The notes beneath the pieces were generated by a model that did no database searches, was not told where the DNA came from, and saw only the letters and a list, made by a program, of their open reading frames with translations. Shown here piece by piece: positions 1 through 8,955 of a stretch of DNA of 64,000 bases (positions are counted from its first letter, which is position 1; the number at the start of each line of letters is the position of its first letter). The stretch is from Ottowia thiooxydans DSM 14619 (GTDB lineage: Bacteria > Pseudomonadota > Gammaproteobacteria > Burkholderiales > Burkholderiaceae_C). A program made the position numbers and the translations under genes. The stretch spans positions 62,001 through 126,000 of the forward strand of contig NZ_AUGX01000015.1 of the NCBI RefSeq assembly GCF_000422885.1, written 5' to 3'.

Positions 1-531
1 GACATTGCAAACGATCGTGTTCTCTACTACTTCGTTCTGGTCTGCTTTTTTGCTTCATTTCTGGTCGTCTATCGCATCATGCATTCACCGTTCGGGCAGG
101 TGCTTAGGGCGATCCGGGATAACGAAGCGCGGGCTGTTTCCCTGGGTTACCAGGTAGGGCGGTACAAGCTTTTGGCCTTCGTGCTTTCCGCTTCGTTAGC
201 TGGCCTCGCCGGAGCACTCAAGGTGCTCGTGTTCCGGCTGGCGACGCTGGTTGACGTCTCCTGGACCACCTCTGGTGAAGTAATTCTCATGGCACTTATT
301 GGCGGCATCGGAACAGTGATTGGCCCGCTCCTTGGCGCCGCCTTCATGCTGACGCTTCAAAGCTCTCTGCAGGGACTCGCGCAGTGGATGCCGGTTGCAC
401 AGGGAACGGTGTTCGTATTGGCTGTTCTGGTGCTGCCACGCGGTATAGCCGGTACGTTCCGCGCCCTGCGCGAGCGCTCCCGGATGAAAGCTTCGGGACG
501 AACCGCGGACGAAGGGGTGTCGCCGAACTAA
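1..531 (+). CDS. Branched-chain amino acid ABC transporter permease, LivM type (5' truncated)
   Basis: The reading frame is open from base 1, so the gene begins upstream of the window and only the C-terminal ~176 residues are present. The visible part has several hydrophobic segments and the cytoplasmic loop typical of LivM permeases: a stretch reading RAIRDNEARAVSLGYQVGRY, followed by a TM segment with AGLAGAL, and a GGIGTVIGPLLGA segment near the end. LivM forms the inner-membrane channel with LivH and imports branched-chain amino acids or, in catabolic clusters, aromatic and carboxylic acids. It lies 84 bp before a catabolic operon, so it may import that pathway's substrate (inference). 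The tail after the last TM segment is short and basic. Confidence 0.9.
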   Translation, partial: DIANDRVLYYFVLVCFFASFLVVYRIMHSPFGQVLRAIRDNEARAVSLGYQVGRYKLLAFVLSASLAGLAGALKVLVFRLATLVDVSWTTSGEVILMALIGGIGTVIGPLLGAAFMLTLQSSLQGLAQWMPVAQGTVFVLAVLVLPRGIAGTFRALRERSRMKASGRTADEGVSPN

Positions 532-615
532 TCGACTGTTCATGCCCTGTTTATCACTGACGACGGTTCGAGTGCGGCGCAACCGTCAGGCCTCACAAAA
601 GAAAAGGAGATGAAA

Positions 616-1665
616 ATGAAATGCGTGCATCTGCAAGGATTCCGGTCGTTATTGCAATTGGTTGAAAAACCCACCCCGGTGCCCACGGGCACGGAAGTGC
701 TGCTCAAGGTTCTTGGTGCGGGCGTCTGCCATAGCGATGCTCACATCTGGGAAGGTCAATACGATCTCGGCGGTGGACGCACCATGTCCATGGCTGAGCG
801 CATCAAGTTTCCCTTGGTGATGGGGCACGAGACCTCTGGTGAAGTGGTGGGTCTTGGCCCACAGGCGCAAGGCGTTTCCTTGGGCTCCAGATACGCGGTG
901 TGCAGCTGGATCGGCTGCGGCGACTGCCGCTTCTGCAAGATTGGTGATGAGCACCTATGCGTGGCACCTCGCTTTTTGGGCGTCAACCGCGATGGCGGAT
1001 ATGCGGACCACATCCTGGTGCCCGACGGGCGTTATCTGATCGATATCGGCGACCTCGATCCTGTGGCTGCTGCACCCCTCGTATGCTCCGGACTCACCAC
1101 CTATAGCGCGCTCAAGAAAGCCGGTCCGGTGCTGCAGCAAGACCGCATCGTGGTGATTGGCGCAGGTGGCCTGGGTTTGATGGCATTGAACCTCTTGCGC
1201 ATTCTGGGCGTACCGGGAGCGGTGGTAGTTGAGCCCAATGCTGAGAAGCGCCAGGCAGCGCTGGAAGCCGGCGCTTTGGCTGCCATTGACCCCGGCGCCA
1301 CGGATGCTGCACAACAGGTGCGCAACGCTTTGGGAAATCCGGTGAGCTTCGTGCTGGATCTGGTAGGCAGCGCCGAGTCAGCTTCGCTGGGGTATGAACT
1401 TCTTGATCGCGTGGGCAAGATGGTCGTGGTGGGCTTGTTTGGGGGCGCGATGGAGCTCTCCGTGCCGCTGCTGCCCATGCGGGCGGTCACTCTTCAGGGG
1501 AGCTACATCGGCAGTCCCGCCGAGTTGCGCGAGCTGATTGAGCTGGTGCGCAAGAGCGGTGGCCTCGCGGTGCGCGTGGATCGTCGTCCGCTGGCCGAGG
1601 CCGATCAGGCCCTGCAGGACCTTCGCGCCGGGCGAGTGGTAGGCCGCGTTGTGCTGGTACCTTGA
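616..1665 (+). CDS. Zinc-dependent alcohol dehydrogenase (MDR family)
   Basis: 349-residue medium-chain dehydrogenase that oxidises an alcohol to a ketone or aldehyde with NAD(P). Catalytic-zinc residues are in GVCHSD (Cys38) and GHE (His71, Glu72). Structural-zinc cysteines sit in the GCGDCRFCKIGDEHLC segment (Cys101, 104, 107, 115). The cofactor fold has GAGGLG. An ATG lies at 610, but the strong AAAGGAG at 603-609 is only properly spaced from the ATG at 616, so I chose 616. The stop overlaps a possible TTG of the next gene and the next ATG is 20 bp on, so the two are co-transcribed. Beside a Baeyer-Villiger monooxygenase, it probably makes the ketone that enzyme uses, or oxidises the hydroxy acid made later (inference). 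Confidence 0.9.
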   Translation: MKCVHLQGFRSLLQLVEKPTPVPTGTEVLLKVLGAGVCHSDAHIWEGQYDLGGGRTMSMAERIKFPLVMGHETSGEVVGLGPQAQGVSLGSRYAVCSWIGCGDCRFCKIGDEHLCVAPRFLGVNRDGGYADHILVPDGRYLIDIGDLDPVAAAPLVCSGLTTYSALKKAGPVLQQDRIVVIGAGGLGLMALNLLRILGVPGAVVVEPNAEKRQAALEAGALAAIDPGATDAAQQVRNALGNPVSFVLDLVGSAESASLGYELLDRVGKMVVVGLFGGAMELSVPLLPMRAVTLQGSYIGSPAELRELIELVRKSGGLAVRVDRRPLAEADQALQDLRAGRVVGRVVLVP

Positions 1666-1685
1666 ATTCAGCGGAGGACTTGGCC

Positions 1686-2606
1686 ATGGCCTTACACCCC
1701 TTCATAGATAAGATGCTGGAGGCCGCGCGCGCTTCCGGCCGCCCCGCTCTCGGTGCCGGCACGCCAGCCGATGCGCGCGCCTTGCTGGCGACCTCGCGCG
1801 ACGCGCTGGGCCCTGGTCCAGTCGGCGTAAGCATGGAGGAGCTGCAGGTACCCACGCGTGCTGGCTCGGTGCCCGCTCGTTGCTACAAACCCGGCGCTGA
1901 GTCACAGGGGCTGGTGCTGTACCTGCACGGCGGTGGTTGGGTTTGCGGTGCACTGGAGGATTTTGATTCTCTGGCGCGCTTGTTGGCCGAGGAGAGCGGT
2001 TGTACCGTGCTCATGCTCGACTATCGGCTTGCACCCGAGCATCCATTTCCGGCCGGGCTTGAAGACTCCGAGGATGCGTTGCTGTGGATTCAGCGAGACG
2101 GCATGCAGCAACTGCTGGGTCGGGGCGTCCCGCTCATCGTGTCTGGAGATAGCGCGGGTGGCAACCTGGGCATCGCCGCAGTCAGGGCGACGATTGGGCG
2201 TGTCGATGTAGCGTTGCAGGCCTATTTTTACCCGGTCACAGACTGCGACTTGGAGCGCCATAGCTATAAAAATTACAGCGAAGGTATGCCCCTGCTCAGC
2301 AGTGATATGCGCTGGTTCTTCGAGCACTATGCGCCGCCGACGCTCTGGAGCGATCCGCGCATATCGGTGTTGCGTGGGGTCGTGGCGGGTACCCCCCCTA
2401 CCTGGATCGCGACGGCCGAGTATGACGTTCTACGGGATGAAGGTGAAGCTTATGCCGAACGCTTACGCGTTGCCGGCATACGTGTGGAGCTCCACCGTGT
2501 ACAAGGCCTGACGCATGGCTTCGTGCGTCTTTTCAACCTGGTTGATACCGCGCGCACCGCTGTGCTGAGCGCCGCGCTCGCGATGGCTACAGCCTGTAAA
2601 GCCTGA
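1686..2606 (+). CDS. Alpha/beta hydrolase, hormone-sensitive-lipase family
   Basis: 306-residue serine esterase. It shows the HSL oxyanion motif HGGGW, the nucleophile elbow GDSAGGN, and a late His in LTHGF with an Asp in EYDVLRDEGE. No signal peptide, so cytoplasmic. The frame could start at a TTG at 1662, but ATG at 1686 has GGAGGA at 1672-1677 with 8-nt spacing and was chosen. Its position just before the Baeyer-Villiger monooxygenase suggests it cleaves the ester or lactone that enzyme makes (inference; HSL esterases hydrolyse many short esters). It is 22 bp from the next gene in the same operon. Confidence 0.88.
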   Translation: MALHPFIDKMLEAARASGRPALGAGTPADARALLATSRDALGPGPVGVSMEELQVPTRAGSVPARCYKPGAESQGLVLYLHGGGWVCGALEDFDSLARLLAEESGCTVLMLDYRLAPEHPFPAGLEDSEDALLWIQRDGMQQLLGRGVPLIVSGDSAGGNLGIAAVRATIGRVDVALQAYFYPVTDCDLERHSYKNYSEGMPLLSSDMRWFFEHYAPPTLWSDPRISVLRGVVAGTPPTWIATAEYDVLRDEGEAYAERLRVAGIRVELHRVQGLTHGFVRLFNLVDTARTAVLSAALAMATACKA

Positions 2607-2628
2607 AACTGCTCGACAAAAGAGAACC

Positions 2629-4281
2629 ATGATGTCAGAAGAAAAGAAGATCCAGGAATACGATGCGCTCGTGGTTGGTGCGGGTTTTGCAGGTCTGTAC
2701 TTGCTTCACCGCTTGCGGGCGCTGGGTATGCGAGTGAAAGTGTTCGAAGCTGGCGATGACGTAGGTGGCACATGGTACTGGAATCGCTACCCCGGTGCAC
2801 GCTGTGACGTGGAGAGCCTGGAGTACTCGTTTTCGTTTTCCGAGGAGCTTCAGCAAGAATGGAAATGGTCTGAGCGCTATGCAGGCCAGGGCGAAATCCT
2901 TCGCTACCTTCAACACGTCGCTGACCGCTTCAATTTGCGTCGAGACGTGATGTTTGACACCCGTGTGGCGAGCGCGCGTTTCGCGCCGGCCAAGAACGAG
3001 TGGACGCTGAAGACCGAGGCTGGCGAGGAGTTTCGGGCCCGCTTTTGCATTATGGCCACCGGCAATCTTTCCAAGGCGAGCGTTCCCAATATTCCAGGCA
3101 TTGAGAGTTTTCAGGGGCGGTGGTTTCACACCAGCGCGTGGCCGAAAGATCCGGTTGATTTCTCCGGTCTGCGAGTGGGCGTGGTGGGCACTGGATCCAC
3201 CGGTATCCAGGTGATCCCCAGGATCGCCGAACAAGCTCAGCATCTTTATGTTTTCCAGCGGACGGCCAACTACTGCATTCCGCTGCGCAATGGCCCGCAG
3301 GACGCGAACGTTGAACGAGAATCCAAAGGGCGCTACACCGCGTTACGCAAGCAAGCGCGGGAGAGCCCCTCTGGTGTTGCGGGATTCAACGTTCCCACGC
3401 AATCCGTGCTGGAAGTTCAACCCGAGGAGCGCGACGCTGCTTTCGAGCGGCGCTGGAACTGGGGTGGTATCGGCCTGACGCGTGCGTTTAACGATGTGTT
3501 GTTTAACGCCAAATCCAATCAAATCACCTCCGAATACGTGAAGCGGAAAATGCGCGAGGTGGTCAAGGATCCGAAGGTGGCTGATGCACTGACACCGACC
3601 TACCCCATCGGCACTAAACGACTGTGCGCTGACACGGGTTACTTTCAGACTTTCAACCGAGACAACGTCACCCTGGTCGACATTCGCCGCTCACCCATCA
3701 GCGCGATGGGGCCGTCCAGCGTGCAAACACAAGACGCCACCTACGAGGTCGATGCTCTGGTGTTCGCTACGGGCTTCGATGCGATGACCGGAACTTTACT
3801 GGCCATCGATATCGGTGTAGAAGACGGCCCCACGCTCAAATCACTGTGGGCGGACGGGCCTCATGCCTATCTTGGCCTTATGGTGGCAGGGTTGCCCAAT
3901 CTTTTCATGGTGACCGGTCCCGGGAGTCCTTCCGTGCTTAGCAATGTGGTGGTTTCTATCGAGCAGCACGTGGAATGGATCACGGATTGCCTTGGTCATA
4001 TGCAAGCCCTTGGTCTGCATTGCATCGAAGCGTTACCTGAGGCACAAGAAGCTTGGTGTGAGCATGTGAACGAGGTCGCTGGTCGCTCGCTGCTGGCTCA
4101 AGCCTCTTCCTGGTACACCGGGGCCAACATACCGGGCAAGCCGCGCGGGTTCATCCCCTACATGGGAGGTGTGGGTGCGTTCCGCGCGCACTGTGACGAA
4201 GTGGCACGCAACAACTATCAGGGCTTTGTACTTGGTACGACGCATGCCATCTCGCGCACGCTAGCTCACAAAGGTGAGTAG
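2629..4281 (+). CDS. Baeyer-Villiger flavin monooxygenase (cyclohexanone monooxygenase-like)
   Basis: 550-residue class B flavoprotein that uses NADPH and O2 to insert oxygen next to a ketone, giving an ester or lactone. FAD-binding GAGFAG is at residues 17-22 and GGTWYWNRYPG at 46-56. The family fingerprint FxGxxxHxxxWP appears as FQGRWFHTSAWP at 161-172, and NADPH-binding GTGSTG at 187-192. Length matches cyclohexanone/steroid monooxygenases (~540). Two adjacent ATGs (2629, 2632) are possible starts. Flanked by an alcohol dehydrogenase, an esterase and beta-oxidation genes, it is the defining enzyme of the operon. The true ketone (cyclic, terpenoid, steroid-derived or aryl) cannot be read from sequence. 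Confidence 0.93.
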   Translation: MMSEEKKIQEYDALVVGAGFAGLYLLHRLRALGMRVKVFEAGDDVGGTWYWNRYPGARCDVESLEYSFSFSEELQQEWKWSERYAGQGEILRYLQHVADRFNLRRDVMFDTRVASARFAPAKNEWTLKTEAGEEFRARFCIMATGNLSKASVPNIPGIESFQGRWFHTSAWPKDPVDFSGLRVGVVGTGSTGIQVIPRIAEQAQHLYVFQRTANYCIPLRNGPQDANVERESKGRYTALRKQARESPSGVAGFNVPTQSVLEVQPEERDAAFERRWNWGGIGLTRAFNDVLFNAKSNQITSEYVKRKMREVVKDPKVADALTPTYPIGTKRLCADTGYFQTFNRDNVTLVDIRRSPISAMGPSSVQTQDATYEVDALVFATGFDAMTGTLLAIDIGVEDGPTLKSLWADGPHAYLGLMVAGLPNLFMVTGPGSPSVLSNVVVSIEQHVEWITDCLGHMQALGLHCIEALPEAQEAWCEHVNEVAGRSLLAQASSWYTGANIPGKPRGFIPYMGGVGAFRAHCDEVARNNYQGFVLGTTHAISRTLAHKGE

Positions 4282-4471
4282 GGTCTGGCTCTGGCAAAAA
4301 AAGCGTCGACTCTATTCGTCAGAACTCGTCGCTCTTAGAACGGCGCCCTGGGACTTCTACCCCCTTAGCGTTGAGCCTGTGTATTTGCACTTCGATCACA
4401 TTGGTATCGAAGTGCTGGTGGAACACGTTCTCCAAACACCACAACCGCCTTCCTTTTGAGATGGAGCGCTC

Positions 4472-5263
4472 ATGACTTACCAGACCATTTTGTTCGAACG
4501 CATTGGCCGAGTCGCAAAGATCACGATCAACCGACCCGAAGCCATGAATGCCATCAACGTGCAGGCTTGGAATGATCTAGGCAATGCGTTTGAGCGCTTT
4601 GTAGCCGACGAAGACTTATGGGCCGCAGTACTCACGGGAGCCGGTGACCGATGTTTTTGTGCAGGGGCTGACCTCAAGGAAGTGGCGTCAGGGGTTCTTC
4701 TTCAGCAGACGGAGCAGATGCAGCGTTGGGGTTTTGCCGGGTTGGTCAAACAGTATGCGGACAAGCCGGTCATTGCTGCAGTTAATGGACATGCACTGGG
4801 TGGTGGGACGGAGTTGGCGCTGTTTAGCGACATAGTCATTGCCTCACGCACCGCCAACTTCGGATTACCTGAGGTCAAGCGCGGTCTAGTGGCTGCGGCT
4901 GGCGGCCTACTACGGTTGCCGCGGCAGATCCCTTTGAAAGTGGCCATGCAACATATCCTGACTGGCGACCCGATGAGTGCAGAGAAGGCACTGCGCTGGG
5001 GGCTTATCAACGAAGTGGTTGAGCCAGGGGAGGTGGTCGCTACGGCACTTGCATTAGCCCAGCGCATTTGCGAGAACTCGCCCATCGCAGTGCGAGCCAG
5101 CAAGGACATTATCCATCGCTCGCTAATGTCCGACCTGGAGGCGGATGGCGACGCGTGGCGCATCAGCGCAGAAGGCGCAGCGCGCAATCGAGCCAGCGCG
5201 GACGCCATCGAGGGCCCTCGTGCTTTTGCGGAGAAGCGAGCACCGGTCTGGACAGGGCGTTGA
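4472..5263 (+). CDS. Enoyl-CoA hydratase/isomerase family protein
   Basis: 263-residue crotonase-fold enzyme. Oxyanion-hole segments are CFCAGADLKE and ALGGGTELAL. Both glutamates used by true hydratases are present, Glu114 in GGTEL and Glu134 in GLPEV, so hydration of a trans-2-enoyl-CoA is plausible rather than only isomerisation. It is separated from the monooxygenase by 190 bp without a convincing gene, so a second promoter may lie there. The next gene starts 3 bp after its stop. Role: beta-oxidation of the acyl-CoA made from the ring-opened product (inference). Confidence 0.9.
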   Translation: MTYQTILFERIGRVAKITINRPEAMNAINVQAWNDLGNAFERFVADEDLWAAVLTGAGDRCFCAGADLKEVASGVLLQQTEQMQRWGFAGLVKQYADKPVIAAVNGHALGGGTELALFSDIVIASRTANFGLPEVKRGLVAAAGGLLRLPRQIPLKVAMQHILTGDPMSAEKALRWGLINEVVEPGEVVATALALAQRICENSPIAVRASKDIIHRSLMSDLEADGDAWRISAEGAARNRASADAIEGPRAFAEKRAPVWTGR

Positions 5264-5266
5264 GAA

Positions 5267-6820
5267 ATGAAATCAACCTCACAAGATCAACCTATCCTGG
5301 TCGGAGTTGGACAGTTCTGCGAACGCATCGGCGAACTCGACTACGGTCAGAGGTCACCTGTGGATATTGCCGCTATGGCAGCACACGCTGCGGTGGATGA
5401 CGCCTTGGGGTTAGTGCGTTTGGCTCCTCACATTGATGTCGTGGCAACCACGCGCACTTTCGACGACTCGCGTGGGCTGCCGGCCCCATTTGGTGGGAGT
5501 AGAAACTTCCCCCGTTCCGTGGCCGATCGACTGGGACTCAAACCACGTCTTTGCTTATGGGAGAGAGCTGGCGGTGACACGCCTCAAACACTGGTCAATG
5601 AGTTCTGCGAACGCATCGCGCGTCGAGATGCTCGCATGGTTCTGCTAGCTGGCGGAGAGGCAATCTCTACCGTGCGCCACTTGCTCAAACAAGGAATCCG
5701 GCTCGATTGGAACGAGTCACCCGCTGGTGACGTCGAGGACCACGGCCCCGCGGTTGGAAGCCTCATCACCGAATACAACCGAAAGCACGGGCTGTTGGGC
5801 GCGCCGCTTACCTATGGCCTGCTTGAGAATGCGAGGCGCGCCACTCTCGGCTTCACCCGTGAGGACTACATGCTGCAGATGGGACGGCTTTTGGCGCCCT
5901 TTACCAAGGTGGCCGCTGCCAATCCTTATAGCGCTTTTGTGCAAACGGAACAGGCACCGGAACAGATTGCAACCGGGAGCACGCGTAACCGCCTAGTGTG
6001 CGACCCTTACCTTCTGAGCATGGTTGCAAAGGATCAAGTTAACCAAGGTGCAGCACTGCTGCTCACTTCCACTAGGGTTGCATCAGAGCTGGGCATCTCA
6101 TCGGAGCGATGGATCTATTTACACGGTTACGCGCAACTCGCTGAGCGCGAGGTGATGGAGCGCCAAGACCTTGGAGCCTCGCCAGCTGCCCGCATGACTG
6201 CTCATGCGGCCATCGAGCAAGCGGGCATTGATGTGACGTCATGCAAATATTTCGACTTCTACAGTTGTTTTCCAATCGCTGTTTCCAGCATCGCCTGCGA
6301 CGGTCTTGGCCTCGAATTCGAGGACCAGCGTGGACTCACGGTCACCGGAGGGTTGCCATATTTTGGCGGGCCGGGGAATAACTACTCGATGCATGCGATA
6401 GCGGAACTCTTGGGTCGTTTGCGTTTGGACAGGCAAGCTTATGGCTTTATTGGTGCCAATGGCGGTTATTTGTCTAAGCATGCAGCCGGAATCTACTCAG
6501 CCCGACCTGCGCCATGGCATGAGTGCAGCAGCACGGCTATGCAGGATCAAATTGACGCTCTACCAGCGCCTTCACGGGCAGTTCGGCCTCAAGGGCCGGC
6601 AGTGATCGAAAGCTTCACCGCGCGCTATGAAGGTGGCCAGCCCACAGCGTTCATCGCTGCGGCACGGATGGTCGATGACGGAACGCGCTGCCTTGCGACA
6701 GTAGAGGGGAATGGTGCATTGATCGCAGCCTTGCTGCATGGCGAGCCGATCGGGCGGCGCATCGAGGTGAGTTGCCAGTCCGGTGGAGTCAACACCATTG
6801 ATCAACAGGAGGTGACATGA
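5267..6820 (+). CDS. Acetyl-CoA acetyltransferase-like protein (thiolase-like type 1)
   Basis: 517-residue thiolase-superfamily protein, about 120 residues longer than a standard thiolase. The extra C-terminal part (from roughly residue 415) resembles the additional domain of type-1 thiolase-like proteins. N-terminal QPILVGVGQF, NPYSAF, the His in NNYSMHAIAEL and the GANGGYLSKHAAG segment fit the superfamily. Where a thiolase has its nucleophilic Cys, this protein reads RAGGDTPQTLVNE, with no Cys; some characterised family members also lack it. It may therefore not be a classical beta-ketothiolase. The stop overlaps the next start (ATGA), so the two are translationally coupled. Confidence 0.82.
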   Translation: MKSTSQDQPILVGVGQFCERIGELDYGQRSPVDIAAMAAHAAVDDALGLVRLAPHIDVVATTRTFDDSRGLPAPFGGSRNFPRSVADRLGLKPRLCLWERAGGDTPQTLVNEFCERIARRDARMVLLAGGEAISTVRHLLKQGIRLDWNESPAGDVEDHGPAVGSLITEYNRKHGLLGAPLTYGLLENARRATLGFTREDYMLQMGRLLAPFTKVAAANPYSAFVQTEQAPEQIATGSTRNRLVCDPYLLSMVAKDQVNQGAALLLTSTRVASELGISSERWIYLHGYAQLAEREVMERQDLGASPAARMTAHAAIEQAGIDVTSCKYFDFYSCFPIAVSSIACDGLGLEFEDQRGLTVTGGLPYFGGPGNNYSMHAIAELLGRLRLDRQAYGFIGANGGYLSKHAAGIYSARPAPWHECSSTAMQDQIDALPAPSRAVRPQGPAVIESFTARYEGGQPTAFIAAARMVDDGTRCLATVEGNGALIAALLHGEPIGRRIEVSCQSGGVNTIDQQEVT

Positions 6821-8955
6821 CGGAAGTTGCAAAAACTAGCACCAGGCCGGACATGACGGCGCTGTTCACACCGCCACGGTCCATTGTGATGTACGGGGCA
6901 TCCGATAGCTCGCAGTGGTCACGGTCCATCTTTGCATCCATTCGCGCCTACGGCTTTGAAGGTCCGATATATGCAGTTAACCAGCGTGGCGCACCGGCAC
7001 ACGGTCTGCCGGGGTTTACCAGTGCACTTGCTATCCCTGAGCCCGTGGATATGGGCTATGTTTTCGTACCATCTTCAGCAGTCGTCGGTGCTCTGGAAGA
7101 CTTGGCTGACGCCGGCATCCGCACCGTCGTCATTCTCAGTTCCGGCTTCTCCGAGGTCGGAGAGGAAGGTAAAGCTCTGCAGGAAGCGGTTGTCGAGGTG
7201 GCACGGCGCCGTGACATCACCTTCATGGGCCCCAATAGCCTGGGCTTTGCTCATGTCGCTAATCGATGGGCGCTGGCCGCGCTTCCTCCTCCGCAGCCGC
7301 TGCTGAGTGGCCACGTCGCGGTAATCTCGCAAAGTGGAGCGATCTGCTCCGAGATTGCAGACTACGCTGTTCAGCAGGGAATAGGTCTGAGTTTTATCTG
7401 CGCTGTAGGCAATGAAGCCATGGTGGATGTCGCCGCTGTGATTGAAGCACTAGCGGACGACCCGAGCACACGTTCCATCGCATTGTTCGTCGAATCGATC
7501 CGCAACCCGGCCGACTTCGCTCGTGCTGCCGAAATCGCACGACTTAAGGCAAAGCCGGTGGTGGTGTTCAAGGTGGGTGCTAGCGACATGGGCGCAGCGG
7601 TCGCACAAGCACACACTGGCTCGCTGGTGGGCAATGATCAGGTGTTCGATGCCGCTTGCGAACGGCACGCAATTGTGCGCGTGGAGAGTGTGGAAGATCT
7701 GGTCACTACTGCAGGCTTGTTGGCACACACTGGCGTAATCGAAAAACCAGGGGTGGCTTTGGTTTCACTGTCGGGCGGCGGCTGCGGCGTGGTTGCAGAC
7801 TACGCCGACAAGCTGGGCATTCCCATGCCCGCCTTTTCAGCAGAAACCGTGCAGAAGTTGCGCTGCGACTTACCTGATTTCGCTGCGACGCTCAATCCCT
7901 TTGACATCACCGGTGCCGCGATTCGCAACCCGCAGCTTTTCGTATCCTGTTTGCGCGCGGTTGGTTCAGATCCTTCCATCGGTCTGGTGATTGCTGGCTA
8001 CAGCCTGTTTAGCGACGAGACGCGCCTGACTCCTCGTCTCCCGCTCGTGACGGCTATCGGAGAGGGGTTGCGTGAGCTCGGCTCGCGAGGAATTCTTTCC
8101 TCCTCCGCAGTGCGTCCGTATACCGGGGCAGGCTTGGAGGTCTTGCGTGAACATGGCATTCGTGGAGCTTTCGGTGGTCTGGCCGCTACCTTGCGTGCGG
8201 TCAAGAAGGCCCTGTGGTGGTCAGCACGCGTTCGACAAACCGCGACAGTCATGCAGAGAATGGCGATTAGTGCCCAGGTGTCGCCCAGACTCGTGCACGA
8301 ACGCGATGTTTTGCTCCACCTGTCTCATCACGGAGTGCCGGTAATTCCTGCCATCGTGGTCCAGTCACCTGAACAGGCTCTGGCAGCACAAAGGGACCTG
8401 AATGGGCCAGTGGCGCTCAAGATCCTTTCGCCCGACATCGCGCACAAGACGGAGGTGGGAGGGGTGCGCTTGAATGTGACTGCCCAGAAAGTGGCTAAGG
8501 TTTACGAAGAGCTGGTGGCGGAAGTACGTAGCAAGGCACCCTCCGCTCGGCTCGAAGGCGTGATCGTCTCGCCTATGCGCGATGCGGGCTTGGAGCTTTT
8601 CGTCAGCGTGACGACAGACGCGCAGTGGGGCCCGGTATTGACATTAGGTCTAGGTGGCGTGTGGATAGAAGTGCTGCGCGATTGCGCATTGCGCTTGTTG
8701 CCCGTGACTCCGGAGCAAGTTCGCGACATGCTCGGCGAGCTACGTGGTGCACGCCTGCTTCACGGTTGGCGCGGAGCACCGGCAGCCGATCTGGATGCAC
8801 TGACTAAAGTCATCGCTTGCATAGGAGACGCGGCGCTTGCGCTTGGGCCAAAGCTTTCTGTACTTGAAGTCAACCCTCTTCGCGTAGGGAGCGATGGGGC
8901 GGAAGCCCTTGATGGACTCGCGATCTGGAAAGATGAAGATGACAGCTGCAACTAG
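6817..8955 (+). CDS. NDP-forming acyl-CoA synthetase (acetate-CoA ligase family)
   Basis: 712-residue single-chain enzyme of the ADP-forming acyl-CoA synthetase family, which activates a carboxylic acid with ATP and CoA. Order of parts: CoA-binding Rossmann domain (residues ~15-140), two succinyl-CoA-ligase-like domains (~150-460) with the probable phospho-His in AHTGSLVG, then an ATP-grasp domain (~490-705) with LKILSPDIAHKTEVGGV. It starts inside the stop of the thiolase-like gene (ATGA) and overlaps the start of the acyl-CoA dehydrogenase, so it lies in the core of the operon. It probably charges the acid released by the esterase or alcohol dehydrogenase steps (inference). Confidence 0.88.
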   Translation: MTEVAKTSTRPDMTALFTPPRSIVMYGASDSSQWSRSIFASIRAYGFEGPIYAVNQRGAPAHGLPGFTSALAIPEPVDMGYVFVPSSAVVGALEDLADAGIRTVVILSSGFSEVGEEGKALQEAVVEVARRRDITFMGPNSLGFAHVANRWALAALPPPQPLLSGHVAVISQSGAICSEIADYAVQQGIGLSFICAVGNEAMVDVAAVIEALADDPSTRSIALFVESIRNPADFARAAEIARLKAKPVVVFKVGASDMGAAVAQAHTGSLVGNDQVFDAACERHAIVRVESVEDLVTTAGLLAHTGVIEKPGVALVSLSGGGCGVVADYADKLGIPMPAFSAETVQKLRCDLPDFAATLNPFDITGAAIRNPQLFVSCLRAVGSDPSIGLVIAGYSLFSDETRLTPRLPLVTAIGEGLRELGSRGILSSSAVRPYTGAGLEVLREHGIRGAFGGLAATLRAVKKALWWSARVRQTATVMQRMAISAQVSPRLVHERDVLLHLSHHGVPVIPAIVVQSPEQALAAQRDLNGPVALKILSPDIAHKTEVGGVRLNVTAQKVAKVYEELVAEVRSKAPSARLEGVIVSPMRDAGLELFVSVTTDAQWGPVLTLGLGGVWIEVLRDCALRLLPVTPEQVRDMLGELRGARLLHGWRGAPAADLDALTKVIACIGDAALALGPKLSVLEVNPLRVGSDGAEALDGLAIWKDEDDSCN

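Noticed and set aside
4274-4459. 61-codon open frame between the monooxygenase and enoyl-CoA hydratase genes
   Set aside because: No recognisable domain, overlaps the end of the monooxygenase gene, and no ribosome site. Composition looks like chance.
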